From: Flavobacterium pectinovorum
GTDB taxonomy: Bacteria; Bacteroidota; Bacteroidia; Flavobacteriales; Flavobacteriaceae
Direction of reading: 5' to 3'
Length of the DNA: 48,274 nucleotides
Assembly: GCF_006438875.1 (NCBI RefSeq)
Contig: NZ_RCZH01000007.1
Span: 1 to 48,274 of the forward strand
The notes under the pieces are model-generated. The model had not been told where the DNA came from. It saw nothing but the letters and a program-made list of their open reading frames with translations, and ran no database searches. A program made the position numbers and the translations under genes. The stretch's first letter is position 1; the number at the start of each line of letters is the position of its first letter. This document shows positions 34,665-42,999 of the stretch, in pieces.

Positions 34665-34766
34665 TTGTCATTTCGACGGAGGAGAAATCACACTCGTTGA
34701 TCGACAAAGATTTGCGCCTTTCTTTACGGAGTTTTATGTGTGATTTCTCCTCTGTCGAAATGACAA
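34665..34766. repeat. Hairpin element copy 2: 29-bp arms, 44-nt loop
   Basis: Left arm 34665-34693 and right arm 34738-34766 pair with one mismatch. The loop is 44 bases, as in the copy at 29096-29201, and resembles the reverse complement of that loop. The two copies are therefore in opposite orientation. Confidence 0.85.
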
Positions 34767-34830
34767 GATTGGGTTATATCTGTTTGTTAGTGAGATTGCT
34801 TCGTTCCTCGTAAGGACTTAGAATATGAAT

Positions 34831-34866
34831 AAAAAAGGCTTTCTAAAAATATCAGAAAGCCTTTTT
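34831..34866. terminator. Intrinsic terminator of the tonB-like gene
   Basis: aaaaaaggctttct, a short loop, agaaagccttttt. It is nearly the same hairpin as at 34620 and 40 bases downstream of the tonB-like stop (minus strand). Confidence 0.85.
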
Positions 34867-34905
34867 CTATTTAAGTGAATTTTCAACTCGTGTAAATTCG
34901 TGTTT

Positions 34906-35805
34906 TTAATCCAAACTAAAATTATAAATAATCTTACCAACTTGTTTTGCGGGAGCATTACTGTCAGCGTCCCATTTGGTATTCATTGCAGCAATTTTTG
35001 CCTGATCCAGCAAACATTTTGCAGTATTGGTTGTTCCTTTTATTCCAGGCGTTGCGCTAATTGTTTTTCCGTTTTGGTCTACTGTAATTTCTACAACTAC
35101 TCTTCCGGCTTCGTCACAAGTATATTTTGGTGCAGGTTTAGAAAGTACTTTTCTACCATTTAATGAATAACCAGATCCGCCTCCGGAACCACCACCGCTT
35201 CCTGCTCCGTAACCGCTTCCGGTACCAATACCATTTCCGGTACCGTTTCCTCCGCCTGTTCCGCCACCGGAACCACCGGAGCCGTAATAACCGTTAGAGT
35301 TTAAACTTCCGTTTGCTTTTCCTTTATTTCCTGCAACTTTATCATCGCCATCACCGCCTTTGTTTGATCCTTTTAAAATACTTGATAAAGCATCATTGGT
35401 AGAATTCGAAACCTTTGGTTTTTCAGGAACAGGTTTTGTTTCCGGTTTTACGACAGGAGTTGCTTTTTTAGGTTTTTCTTTTGTCGGAATCACTACATCA
35501 TTAGCATCGGTTGTGTTTTCTTGTGTAATAATAGCTTCATCAGGAGTTGCTTTTGCGGGAGCTTGTTTGGTTTGGTTTTTTACTTCCAGAACTTCACTTT
35601 TATAATTGGCTCCGGATCCTAAATCACTGTCTCCAAAATTTACCGTTACGCCACCGCCACCGCCGCCTTCTGCAAGGGCAACATTGTTTTCCGGATTATA
35701 AGGAGGCCAAAAACGAATGAAAAATAAAAGCAACAGTAAGACAGCATAAATTGCTGTAGATATTAATAGAGATTTCTTTTTATCTGAAGAATCCGTAGAA
35801 GTCAT
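34906..35805 (-). CDS. TonB-like energy transducer
   Basis: 299 aa. One TM helix near the N-terminus (12-31). A Pro/Lys/Ala-rich periplasmic linker follows (PTKEKPKKATPVVKPETK), then a long Gly/Ser-rich stretch (about 170-215) and a C-terminal TonB-like domain starting GRVVVEITVDQNGKTISATP. It links ExbB/ExbD energy to outer-membrane receptors. It is convergent to exbBD rather than downstream on the same strand. The Gly-rich part is low-complexity and may vary in length. Confidence 0.88.
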   Translation of the reverse strand: MTSTDSSDKKKSLLISTAIYAVLLLLLFFIRFWPPYNPENNVALAEGGGGGGVTVNFGDSDLGSGANYKSEVLEVKNQTKQAPAKATPDEAIITQENTTDANDVVIPTKEKPKKATPVVKPETKPVPEKPKVSNSTNDALSSILKGSNKGGDGDDKVAGNKGKANGSLNSNGYYGSGGSGGGTGGGNGTGNGIGTGSGYGAGSGGGSGGGSGYSLNGRKVLSKPAPKYTCDEAGRVVVEITVDQNGKTISATPGIKGTTNTAKCLLDQAKIAAMNTKWDADSNAPAKQVGKIIYNFSLD

Positions 35806-35926
35806 TTTGATTCTGAGTTTTGTAATTGTATTAAATAAAAACGTTTAAAAGTAGTAAAAATTGTTTAGAAACAAAGAGGGAATTTAACGGCAAAGGTCAT
35901 TAGCTTCTAATCTGTAGAAAAAAATT

Positions 35927-36412
35927 AACCGCAGAGTCCGCAAATTTTTTCGCAAAGTTCACAAAGTTTTGTTGAGTGGCTTTAAGCTAGGTTTATTAAG
36001 TTCACAAAGAAGTTAATCTGTTTTAATTCGTGTAAATCTGTGGCAAAAAAATAACCACAAAGTAAGTTGGATTATTTCACGTAAAGTCGCAGAGGTGCAA
36101 AATTTTTCTTTTTTAAGTTTTTCTTTACGACTTTGAATGCAAACAGCTTTACGAACTTTTGCTTGAGAATCAACTCAAATTAAGCTTTGTGAACTTTGCG
36201 AAAAATCTTTGTGGACTCTGCGGTAAAAAAACGGACCAAATTTATTTCACGCAAAGTCGCAGAGGCGCAAAGTTTTTCTTTTTTAAGTTTTTCTTTGCGA
36301 CTTTAAATGCAAACAGCTTTGCGAACTTCACTTGAGAATCAACTCAAATTAAGCTTTGTGAACTTTGCGAAAAAACTTTGTGAACTTTGCGGTAAAAAAA
36401 AACGGACCAAAT
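35927..36412. repeat. Palindromic repeat cluster with 170-bp tandem unit
   Basis: A unit beginning ttatttcac occurs at 36072-36241 and again at 36242-36412, with only a few percent differences. An inverted partner of part of it (aaccgcagagtccgc, 35927-35966) pairs with 36185-36224. The core motifs, such as gcaaagtcgcagag and tttgtgaactttgcg, are non-coding and related to those inside the MITE-like element. Together with the tail up to 36452 this accounts for most of the 647-bp gap. Confidence 0.8.
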
Positions 36413-36431
36413 AAAGGTATTTGATCCGTTT
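36393..36431 (-). terminator. Terminator of the Glu/Leu/Phe/Val dehydrogenase gene
   Basis: aaacggaccaaata, aagg, tatttgatccgttt; one G-U-type mismatch; A-run on the plus strand. It overlaps the last bases of the 170-bp repeat unit. Confidence 0.75.
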
Positions 36432-36452
36432 AGAATGAAAGTATAAAGAAAA

Positions 36453-37679
36453 TTATACTAATTGTTTCAATGCAATCTCAAAAGCAGTTGCACTAATATT
36501 TGTTTTAGATGAATTTAAAGCATGAGCTTTTACAATCGCATTTTTAATAATTTCAGAAGTATCATTAAAAATAGCCTCATCTGTCATTTGAACTTTTTTC
36601 TCCATGAAATAAGCAAAAACTCTTGCCATTCCGCAGTTCGAAATAAAATCCGGAATCAAACTTACTTTATGATCCACTTCTTCCATAATAGATCCGAAGA
36701 AAATTTCCTTGTCAGCAAAAGGAACGTTTGCACCACAAGAGATAACTTCTAATCCGTTAGCGATTAAGCTGTCGATTTGTGTTTGTTGTACCAATCTTGA
36801 AGCAGCGCAAGGTGTGAAAATTTCAGCACCAATAGTCCAGATTTTAGAGTTGATTTCTTCAAACGGAATCATATTATCGGCAACCAATTTGTTCCCGTCT
36901 TTATTTAGGAACAGAGTTCTGATTTCTTCAAAAGAAAAACCTTCTTCTTTGATTAATCCGCCATCGCGATCAATAATTCCAATAACTTTTGCGCCCATTT
37001 CAGCAAGATAGAAAGCAGCAGCAGAACCTACATTTCCAAAACCTTGTACGATTGCTTTTTTACCTTTAATATCTCCGCCATAAGTAGCGTAGAAATGACG
37101 AACAGCTTCGGCAACGCCATAACCTGTAATCATATCTGCAACAGTATATTTTCTGGTAACATCCGGTGAGAATTTCGGGTTTTCGATAACTTTAATAACA
37201 CCTTGACGTAATTGTCCAATTCTATTGATTTTATCTGCTTCTGTCGGTTTAAAGTGTCCGTTAAAAACGCCTTCCTGCGGATGCCAAACACCACATTCTT
37301 CTGTCATTGGGATTACTTCGTGAATTTCATCTACGTTCAAATCTCCACCAGTTCCGTAGTAACTTTTCAATAAAGGCGAAACCGCTTTGTACCAACGCTG
37401 TAAAACTCCTTTTTTGCGAGGATCATTCGGGTCAAAGTTTATTCCTGATTTAGCACCTCCAATAGCAGGTCCGGAAACCGAAAATTTAACTTCCATTGTT
37501 TTGGCCAATGATAAAACTTCATTCATATCTAAGCCCTTTCTCATTCTTGTTCCTCCACCTGCAGCTCCTCCACGTAGTGAATTAATAACGGTCCATCCTT
37601 CAGCTTCTGTTTCAGAATCTTTCCAGTTAAAAACAATTTCCGGTGCTTTATTTTCAAATTGCTGTAATAAATCTTTCAT
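36453..37679 (-). CDS. Glu/Leu/Phe/Val dehydrogenase
   Basis: 408 aa, normal family length. The substrate domain has GPAIGGAKSGINF with the substrate Lys (K77), followed by GTGGDLNVDE. The Rossmann part shows GKKAIVQGFGNVGSAAAFYL (NAD(P) loop GFGNVG). It deaminates an amino acid, likely glutamate, to the keto acid and ammonia. It differs in places from classical hexameric GdhA, so the substrate could be Leu/Val. It is monocistronic with a terminator downstream. Confidence 0.92.
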   Translation of the reverse strand: MKDLLQQFENKAPEIVFNWKDSETEAEGWTVINSLRGGAAGGGTRMRKGLDMNEVLSLAKTMEVKFSVSGPAIGGAKSGINFDPNDPRKKGVLQRWYKAVSPLLKSYYGTGGDLNVDEIHEVIPMTEECGVWHPQEGVFNGHFKPTEADKINRIGQLRQGVIKVIENPKFSPDVTRKYTVADMITGYGVAEAVRHFYATYGGDIKGKKAIVQGFGNVGSAAAFYLAEMGAKVIGIIDRDGGLIKEEGFSFEEIRTLFLNKDGNKLVADNMIPFEEINSKIWTIGAEIFTPCAASRLVQQTQIDSLIANGLEVISCGANVPFADKEIFFGSIMEEVDHKVSLIPDFISNCGMARVFAYFMEKKVQMTDEAIFNDTSEIIKNAIVKAHALNSSKTNISATAFEIALKQLV

Positions 37680-37762
37680 TTTGTTGAGATATGTTTAGTT
37701 TGCGTAAAAGTATAAAATAGAATAATGCGAATAATGTATTTTATGCCAAATTTTTTAAACAT

Positions 37763-37797
37763 AAAAAAGAAAGCCGAAAACAAAATGCTTTCGGCTT
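37763..37797 (-). terminator. Terminator of the chalcone-isomerase-like gene
   Basis: aagccgaaa, a 9-base loop, tttcggctt, with an A-run on the plus strand (U-tract on the minus strand), 30 bases downstream of the gene. Confidence 0.8.
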
Positions 37798-37826
37798 AAG
37801 AATTTTATAAAAATTTGGGATAATTA

Positions 37827-38402
37827 TTATTGTCCTAATAAGTGTTTCTTTAATGTATCATCAACTGGTTTGTCAGATAACCAGATTCCAAATAATGCTT
37901 GTTTGAAATCAAATCCGGGGATTTTTCCTTTTGGAACATCATTTTTAATTACATTCACCGTTTGGTCTAACGGATTGTACCATAAAATAAAAACATCTTT
38001 TTCTGTAATGGCATCGCTCAATAAAGTTTTAAATTGTTCAATTCTTGGGCGTAATTCTTCAAGATTACTTCCGGCAGATTTTTCAAAACCTGTATTCATC
38101 GCTTTTGTCAATTTGTTTGAAGAAACCATAGAAGAGGTAATTTCAATTCTAATTGCCATTTCAGTATCACTGTCAATGATGAATTTTGGATCCTGGCTCA
38201 ATTGTGATAAATACAAAGCTTGTACATAAACTTCTAACCACATTTTTGATCTTCCGCCAGCACCATTAAGCTGCATTGTCTTATTTTGAACTTCAATTTT
38301 TCTTGGAACAGTAACACCATTTACATCAAGTGTAGCTTGTGCAGAAACCGTCGAAAATTGTATGCTTAAAAGGAATGTAAGTAATAGTAAAATCTTTTTC
38401 AT
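37827..38402 (-). CDS. Secreted chalcone isomerase-like protein
   Basis: 191 aa. Signal peptide 1-22 (LLLLTFLLSIQFSTVSAQ). The mature part fits the chalcone-isomerase-like fold: DVNGVTVPRKIEVQNKTMQL, then MWLEVYVQALYLS and a C-terminal FGIWLSDKPVDDTLKKHLLG. Bacterial members are usually periplasmic and non-catalytic, possibly fatty-acid binding. Nothing in the neighbourhood points to a flavonoid pathway. Confidence 0.87.
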   Translation of the reverse strand: MKKILLLLTFLLSIQFSTVSAQATLDVNGVTVPRKIEVQNKTMQLNGAGGRSKMWLEVYVQALYLSQLSQDPKFIIDSDTEMAIRIEITSSMVSSNKLTKAMNTGFEKSAGSNLEELRPRIEQFKTLLSDAITEKDVFILWYNPLDQTVNVIKNDVPKGKIPGFDFKQALFGIWLSDKPVDDTLKKHLLGQ

Positions 38403-38696
38403 ATTCTGTCGATAATTATGTTTTTGGGCAAAAATAATGTTAATTTATTAATTTTAAGTTGTTATTACAGATGTTTTTTTATTTCAATTTTTTATTTTTT
38501 TTAATGTATGTAATTAATAATCACTTTAGTAAGAGTTGTTTTACGTGTATTTACGTGTTTTAAGATATGTTTAATCTTTTTGAGATGAAAATTGTACTAT
38601 TTTTTTGTGTTTTATAAATTTTTATCGGTAATTATATTCTTAAAATTTAAAGAAAACGTTGCAAAGTTGATGTATGTTACGCAAAAAAGCAAGATT

Positions 38697-38718
38697 ATTA
38701 CGAAAACGTTATCGTAAT
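38697..38718. promoter_or_regulatory. 22-bp inverted repeat, candidate operator
   Basis: ATTACGA, eight bases (AAACGTTA), TCGTAAT: perfect 7-bp arms around an AACGTT core, about 55 bases upstream of the -33/-7 promoter of the acyl-CoA dehydrogenase. It resembles LacI-type sites with a central AACGTT. A related gaaaacgtt lies at 38652-38660. Confidence 0.45.
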
Positions 38719-38750
38719 TGTTGCTGATCTATTAAATTTATATGCATGCA

Positions 38751-38781
38751 TTGTTAAATTAAGTTTTAAAAATTACCTTTG
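38751..38781 (+). promoter_or_regulatory. Bacteroidota-type promoter for the acyl-CoA dehydrogenase
   Basis: TTG (38751), 20 bases, then TACCTTTG (38774-38781), a full match to TAnnTTTG. It would give a leader of about 100 nt. The rest of the 485-bp gap 38403-38887 holds no gene. Confidence 0.6.
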
Positions 38782-38887
38782 GGAGCCGTTTAAAAAAGCA
38801 AAAACAATTAAAATATAAAACCAAATCATTTCTATAAACGAAGTTTTTCAAATTTTGGTTTTCAAAAAACAATAAAACTACAAGACT

Positions 38888-40030
38888 ATGGATTTCAATC
38901 TTACCGAAGAGCATTTAATGATACAACAAGCCGCCAGAGATTTTGCTCAAAACGAATTGTTACCAGGTGTTATTGAGCGTGACGAAAAACAAATTTTTCC
39001 GACGGAACAAGTAAAAAAAATGGGACAATTAGGATTCATGGGTATGATGGTTGATCCTAAATATGGCGGAAGCGGACTTGATGCAATTTCATACGTAATT
39101 GCGATGGAAGAAATTTCTAAAGTTGATGCATCTGCTTCTGTAGTAATGTCTGTAAACAACTCACTAGTTTGCTGGGGATTACAAGAATATGGAACAGAAG
39201 AACAAAAACAAAAATATTTACCGGGTCTGGCTTCAGGTGAAATTCACGGAGCTTTTTGTTTAAGCGAGCCGGAAGCAGGAAGTGATGCAACTTCGCAAAA
39301 AACAACTGCGGTTGATATGGGAGATCACTATATCGTAAACGGAACAAAAAACTGGATTACGAACGGAAATACAGCATCAGTTTATTTGGTAATAGCACAA
39401 ACGCATCCTGAAAAAAAGCACAAAGGAATCAATGCTTTAATTATGACCAAAGATATGCCGGGTTTCTCAATTGGTCCAAAAGAACAAAAAATGGGAATTC
39501 GCGGATCTGATACACACTCTTTAATGTTTAGTGATGTAAAAGTTCCTAAAGAAAACAGAATTGGAGAAGATGGTTTCGGATTCAAATTTGCAATGAAAAC
39601 TCTTGCGGGAGGTCGTATCGGAATTGCTTCTCAGGCTTTGGGAATCGCTTCGGGAGCTTATGAATTGGCTTTGAACTATTCTAAAGTGCGTAAAGCTTTC
39701 GGAACTGAAATCTGTAATCACCAGGCAATCGCTTTCAAATTGGCAGACATGGCGGTTAATATCGAAGCAGCGCGTCATTTGTGTATGAAAGCGGCTTGGG
39801 ATAAAGACCAACATAAAAATTATGATGTAAGTGGCGCAATGGCAAAATTATTTGCTTCGCAAGTGGCAATGGACACAGCTGTAGAAGCGGTTCAGATTCA
39901 CGGAGGAAATGGTTATGTAAAAGAATATCACGTAGAGCGTTTTATGCGTGATGCAAAAATTACTCAGATTTATGAAGGAACTTCAGAGATTCAGAAAATT
40001 GTAATTTCAAGATCAGTTATTGCAGGATAA
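38888..40030 (+). CDS. Acyl-CoA dehydrogenase
   Basis: 380 aa, normal length. FAD-enzyme signatures GAFCLSEPEAGSDATS (substrate loop) and the C-terminal IHGGNGYVKEYHVERFMRDA plus TQIYEGTSEIQ with the catalytic Glu. All domains (N-terminal helical, middle beta, C-terminal helical) are present. It introduces the C2-C3 double bond of acyl-CoA in beta-oxidation or branched amino-acid breakdown. It is monocistronic with its own promoter and a strong terminator. The long leader contains an inverted repeat. Confidence 0.94.
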   Translation: MDFNLTEEHLMIQQAARDFAQNELLPGVIERDEKQIFPTEQVKKMGQLGFMGMMVDPKYGGSGLDAISYVIAMEEISKVDASASVVMSVNNSLVCWGLQEYGTEEQKQKYLPGLASGEIHGAFCLSEPEAGSDATSQKTTAVDMGDHYIVNGTKNWITNGNTASVYLVIAQTHPEKKHKGINALIMTKDMPGFSIGPKEQKMGIRGSDTHSLMFSDVKVPKENRIGEDGFGFKFAMKTLAGGRIGIASQALGIASGAYELALNYSKVRKAFGTEICNHQAIAFKLADMAVNIEAARHLCMKAAWDKDQHKNYDVSGAMAKLFASQVAMDTAVEAVQIHGGNGYVKEYHVERFMRDAKITQIYEGTSEIQKIVISRSVIAG

Positions 40031-40052
40031 TTTTCTTATAATACTATAAAAT

Positions 40053-40089
40053 AAAACCCTTTCAGGCTTCTGCTTCGAAAGGGTTTTTT
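40053..40089 (+). terminator. Intrinsic terminator of the acyl-CoA dehydrogenase gene
   Basis: aaaaccctttc, a 13-base loop, gaaagggtttt and T-run, about 20 bases after the stop. Confidence 0.88.
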
Positions 40090-40116
40090 GTTTGGCTTTT
40101 AATTTGGTTATCTTTA
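40087..40116 (+). promoter_or_regulatory. Candidate promoter of the Crp/Fnr gene
   Basis: TTTG (40087-40090), 18 bases, TATCTTTA (one mismatch to TAnnTTTG), 18 bases before the ATG. Overlaps the terminator T-run of the previous gene. Confidence 0.4.
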
Positions 40117-40133
40117 CCTAAAGAAACTTTTTT

Positions 40134-40811
40134 ATGTACGAAGATTTAAAATATTGGTATTTACGAGATCATAAATTGTTTAGAACTTTGAGTTACTCAC
40201 AAATCAAACAATTGTGTATTATTACAGGTTTTAAAAAAGCTTCAAAAGGAGAAATTATTTATTTCTCTACTTCAGATGTACCCCGTATTTTTTTACTTAA
40301 AAAAGGAAATATCAAAATTGTTGCCATTGATGACGATGGAAACGAAACGATAAAAGATATTATTCAAAAAGGAGATTTGTTTGGCGAATTGACTTTAGAA
40401 TCCGATAATAAAAATGAAGAATACGCAAAAGTCCTTTCAGACGATGTTGCCATTTGTAGTTTTTTGATGTCTGATTTTGAAGATTTATTGCTCAGAAATC
40501 CAACTTTGGCACTTTCGTACACCAAATTTGTTGGTTTAAAAATGAAACGCATTAAGAATAGTTATGCAAATTTAATTTCTAAAGATGCAAAAACAAGATT
40601 ATATCAGTTTCTGAAAGATTGGGCGGAAAAAGAAGGAATACAAAACGGAAACACAATTGTACTTGACAATTATCTTACTCAAAGTGATATTGCCCAAATC
40701 ATTTGTACTTCAAGGCAAACTGCGACACAATTATTGAATGAAATGGAAAGCAATAATCTTTTATCATACAATAGAAAAGAAATTGTCATTCCCGATATTA
40801 CCAAAATATAA
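40134..40811 (+). CDS. Crp/Fnr-family transcriptional regulator
   Basis: 225 aa, larger than the two other Crp/Fnr-like proteins here. The cNMP-like barrel spans about 20-125 (IFLLKKGNIKIVAIDDDGNE, KGDLFGELTL with the phosphate-cassette-like GELT). A long dimer helix follows, then the HTH NYLTQSDIAQIICTSRQTAT. The GELT motif makes ligand binding more plausible than in the shorter ones. No neighbour identifies the regulon. Confidence 0.9.
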   Translation: MYEDLKYWYLRDHKLFRTLSYSQIKQLCIITGFKKASKGEIIYFSTSDVPRIFLLKKGNIKIVAIDDDGNETIKDIIQKGDLFGELTLESDNKNEEYAKVLSDDVAICSFLMSDFEDLLLRNPTLALSYTKFVGLKMKRIKNSYANLISKDAKTRLYQFLKDWAEKEGIQNGNTIVLDNYLTQSDIAQIICTSRQTATQLLNEMESNNLLSYNRKEIVIPDITKI

Positions 40812-40972
40812 TTAGGTCATTCTGTATAATTCATAAAAATCTAATTTAGTAAATAGTAAACACGGATCAACTATTGTGAATTAATAAAAATGAAATGCCT
40901 TTTTACGCAAACAAAGTCTATATATCTATGTGTTTAAGTTATAATTACAGACAACGGTTACAATTTATTTTA

Positions 40973-40991
40973 GGCTAATTGTAAATTAGCC
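40973..40991. repeat. Short hairpin upstream of the peroxiredoxin operon
   Basis: GGCTAATT, GTA, AATTAGCC: 8-bp perfect stem with a 3-base loop and no T-run. It is about 65 bases before the ATG at 41055; possible operator or leader structure. Confidence 0.5.
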
Positions 40992-41054
40992 GACATTTTC
41001 CTTTTTCATAGCAAAGTAATTTTACATCATCAAAAAGATGTAACACCAAAAATT

Positions 41055-41651
41055 ATGAAAAAATTACTTTTTATTTTTTTAGCAACTTTAAGTACGATTG
41101 CTAATGCACAGAACACAATCCCTAAATCTGCGACAGAAATCGCTCCTTTATTAATAGGAGAGAAAATCCCGGACATTACTTTAAAGACAGCTGAAAATGC
41201 AGTTGTCAAACTTTCTGATTTATTTAAAAAGAAAAAAACAGTTTTAGTTTTTTATCGTGGTGGATGGTGCCCATATTGCAATGCACATTTGCAGGCATTG
41301 GCTGAAGCCGAAAAACAAATTCTGGATCTAGGTTATCAAATTATTGCCATTAGCCCTGATGCACCTGAGAATTTAAAAATTACCGAAGAAAAAGACAAGA
41401 TAAAATACACTTTGCTTTCGGATTCAAAAGGCGAACTTATCAAAGCTGTTGGGATTGCTTATGAAGCTCCTGAAAACTATAAATCAGTAATTAACGTACA
41501 TTCTAAAGGAGACAATACGAGTTTGTTGCCAGTTCCGTCCGTTTTTGTTTTGAACCCGGAATCTGACATTTTATTCGAATATATTGCTCCGGATTTTAAG
41601 CACCGCATCACGACCGATTTACTTGTTTCAGTATTAACAAATTTAAAATAA
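41055..41651 (+). CDS. Secreted AhpC/TSA-like peroxiredoxin/thioredoxin-fold protein
   Basis: 198 aa. Signal peptide 1-19 (FIFLATLSTIANAQ). Thioredoxin-fold active site is YRGGWCPYCNAHL (C72, C75), a CxxC redox pair in an AhpC/TSA context. The DLFKKKKTVLVF strand precedes it. It should reduce peroxides or disulfides in the periplasm. It heads a seven-gene operon with 6-bp spacing to the YHS gene. The 243-bp upstream gap carries a small hairpin at 40973. Confidence 0.9.
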   Translation: MKKLLFIFLATLSTIANAQNTIPKSATEIAPLLIGEKIPDITLKTAENAVVKLSDLFKKKKTVLVFYRGGWCPYCNAHLQALAEAEKQILDLGYQIIAISPDAPENLKITEEKDKIKYTLLSDSKGELIKAVGIAYEAPENYKSVINVHSKGDNTSLLPVPSVFVLNPESDILFEYIAPDFKHRITTDLLVSVLTNLK

Positions 41652-41657
41652 TAGAAG

Positions 41658-42119
41658 ATGAAAAAGCTAGTATTATTTGTGTTGATTTTGGTTTCGGGTA
41701 TTTCATTTGCTCAAAATGATGCGAAACGAATTAGTCAGTATAACTTAGAAGATAAAGTGGCAATTCAGGGTTATGATCCTGTTGGATATTTTAATCAGGG
41801 AAAAGCAATCAAAGGAAAGAAAGAAATCTCAGCGACTTATCAGGGAGTAACTTATAAATTTTCGTCAAGCGAAAATAAAGAAGCATTCTTAAAAAACCCA
41901 TCAAAATATGAACCTCAATATGGCGGATGGTGCGCTTATGCAATGGGAAGTGCTGGTGAAAAAGTCGACATAAATCCTGAAACTTTCAAGATTATCGACA
42001 ATAAACTCTATTTGTTTTACAACGCCTTTTTCAATAATACGTTGAAAAGCTGGAATAAAGACGAGAAAAACCTAAAATCGAAAGCCGACAATAACTGGAA
42101 AAATACCTATAAACAATAA
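41658..42119 (+). CDS. Secreted YHS-domain protein
   Basis: 153 aa. Signal peptide 1-18 (LFVLILVSGISFAQ). The mature protein has the YHS pattern: DKVAIQGYDPVGYFNQGKAI, then YKFSSSENKEAFLKNPSKY and YGGWCAYAMGSAGEKV. YHS domains are linked to metal (copper) handling; no metal-cluster Cys beyond one CAY is seen. It sits between a peroxiredoxin-like and a DoxX-like gene, which suggests a periplasmic redox or metal function. Confidence 0.88.
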   Translation: MKKLVLFVLILVSGISFAQNDAKRISQYNLEDKVAIQGYDPVGYFNQGKAIKGKKEISATYQGVTYKFSSSENKEAFLKNPSKYEPQYGGWCAYAMGSAGEKVDINPETFKIIDNKLYLFYNAFFNNTLKSWNKDEKNLKSKADNNWKNTYKQ

Positions 42120-42124
42120 CGATT

Positions 42125-42508
42125 ATGAAAACAGAAATAACAATCTGGATTTTAAGAATCGCAGCCGTAGGAATTCTGTTGCAGACTTTGTTTTTTAAGT
42201 TCAGCGGAGCAAAAGAAAGTATTTATATTTTTTCGACTTTGGGAATAGAACCTTACGGAAGAATTGGTTCCGGAATTGCCGAATTGATTGCGGCAATTTT
42301 AATTCTGATACCAAGAACAACCTGGATTGGTGCTTTGGGCGCATGCGGAATCATGACCGGAGCTATTTTGTCACATTTATTTGTCTTGGGAATTGTAGTT
42401 GAAAATGACGGAGGATTGCTCTTTTCATTAGCGATTATTACCTTAATATGTTGTTTAGGATTACTTTATTTTAATAAAAGTAAATTGTTTAATCTTCTAA
42501 AAAAATAA
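42125..42508 (+). CDS. DoxX-like membrane protein
   Basis: 127 aa with four TM helices (about 7-25, 45-62, 68-88 and 97-118), with the DoxX-like FKFSGAKESIYIFSTLG after TM1. DoxX-like proteins are inner-membrane components associated with quinone or thiosulfate metabolism and redox stress. Five bases separate it from the YHS gene and two from the DinB-like gene. Confidence 0.85.
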   Translation: MKTEITIWILRIAAVGILLQTLFFKFSGAKESIYIFSTLGIEPYGRIGSGIAELIAAILILIPRTTWIGALGACGIMTGAILSHLFVLGIVVENDGGLLFSLAIITLICCLGLLYFNKSKLFNLLKK

Positions 42509-42510
42509 CC

Positions 42511-42999
42511 ATGTTACTAAAATCAATACGCCACAGTTTAGATGAATTAACGGATCTGTTAGACCAGTTATCTGATAAAGATTATGCAAAATCTTGCGAA
42601 GCTTTAAGCAACGCAACGATTGGAGAACATGTAAGACATATTCTGGAAATGTTTAAATGTCTTGAAACCGGTTATGATTCGGGAATTTTAAATTATGATA
42701 ATCGCGAGAGAAATAAACGAATTCAAACCGAAACTGAATTTGCAAAACAATTTATAAGTGAAATAAAAATTGGATTAAAAAGCGAGAACAAAATCATCTA
42801 TTTAGAACAATTGATTGATGGACTTTCACTAAGAATTCAAAGCAATTATTATAGAGAATTACTTTATAATCTGGAACATTGCATTCATCATCAGGCTTTA
42901 ATAAAAGTTGCCGTTTTGCAGCTGGGAGATATTTCGGTTAATGAAGATTTTGGCGTGGCACGCTCGACAATAGAATATAGAAAACAATGTGTACAGTAA
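42511..42999 (+). CDS. DinB-family protein
   Basis: 162 aa four-helix bundle. Candidate metal histidines H40 and H43 (IGEHVRH) and H123/H127 (NLEHCIHHQ) match the DinB three-His pattern. DinB-like enzymes use metal for thiol transfer or related reactions; no specific reaction can be named. Its end overlaps the start of the NRDE gene by 13 bases. Confidence 0.87.
   Translation: MLLKSIRHSLDELTDLLDQLSDKDYAKSCEALSNATIGEHVRHILEMFKCLETGYDSGILNYDNRERNKRIQTETEFAKQFISEIKIGLKSENKIIYLEQLIDGLSLRIQSNYYRELLYNLEHCIHHQALIKVAVLQLGDISVNEDFGVARSTIEYRKQCVQ

Noticed and set aside
34900..35163. Plus-strand open frame opposite the TonB-like gene
   Set aside because: Cysteine/phenylalanine-rich translation typical of an antisense shadow; the minus-strand gene is clearly coding.
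35170..35300. Gly/Ser codon-rich run resembling a minisatellite
   Set aside because: It is the low-complexity linker of the TonB-like protein, without exact repeat units.
36072..36412. CRISPR-like repeat pair
   Set aside because: Two 170-bp direct copies without short repeats and spacers; no cas genes.
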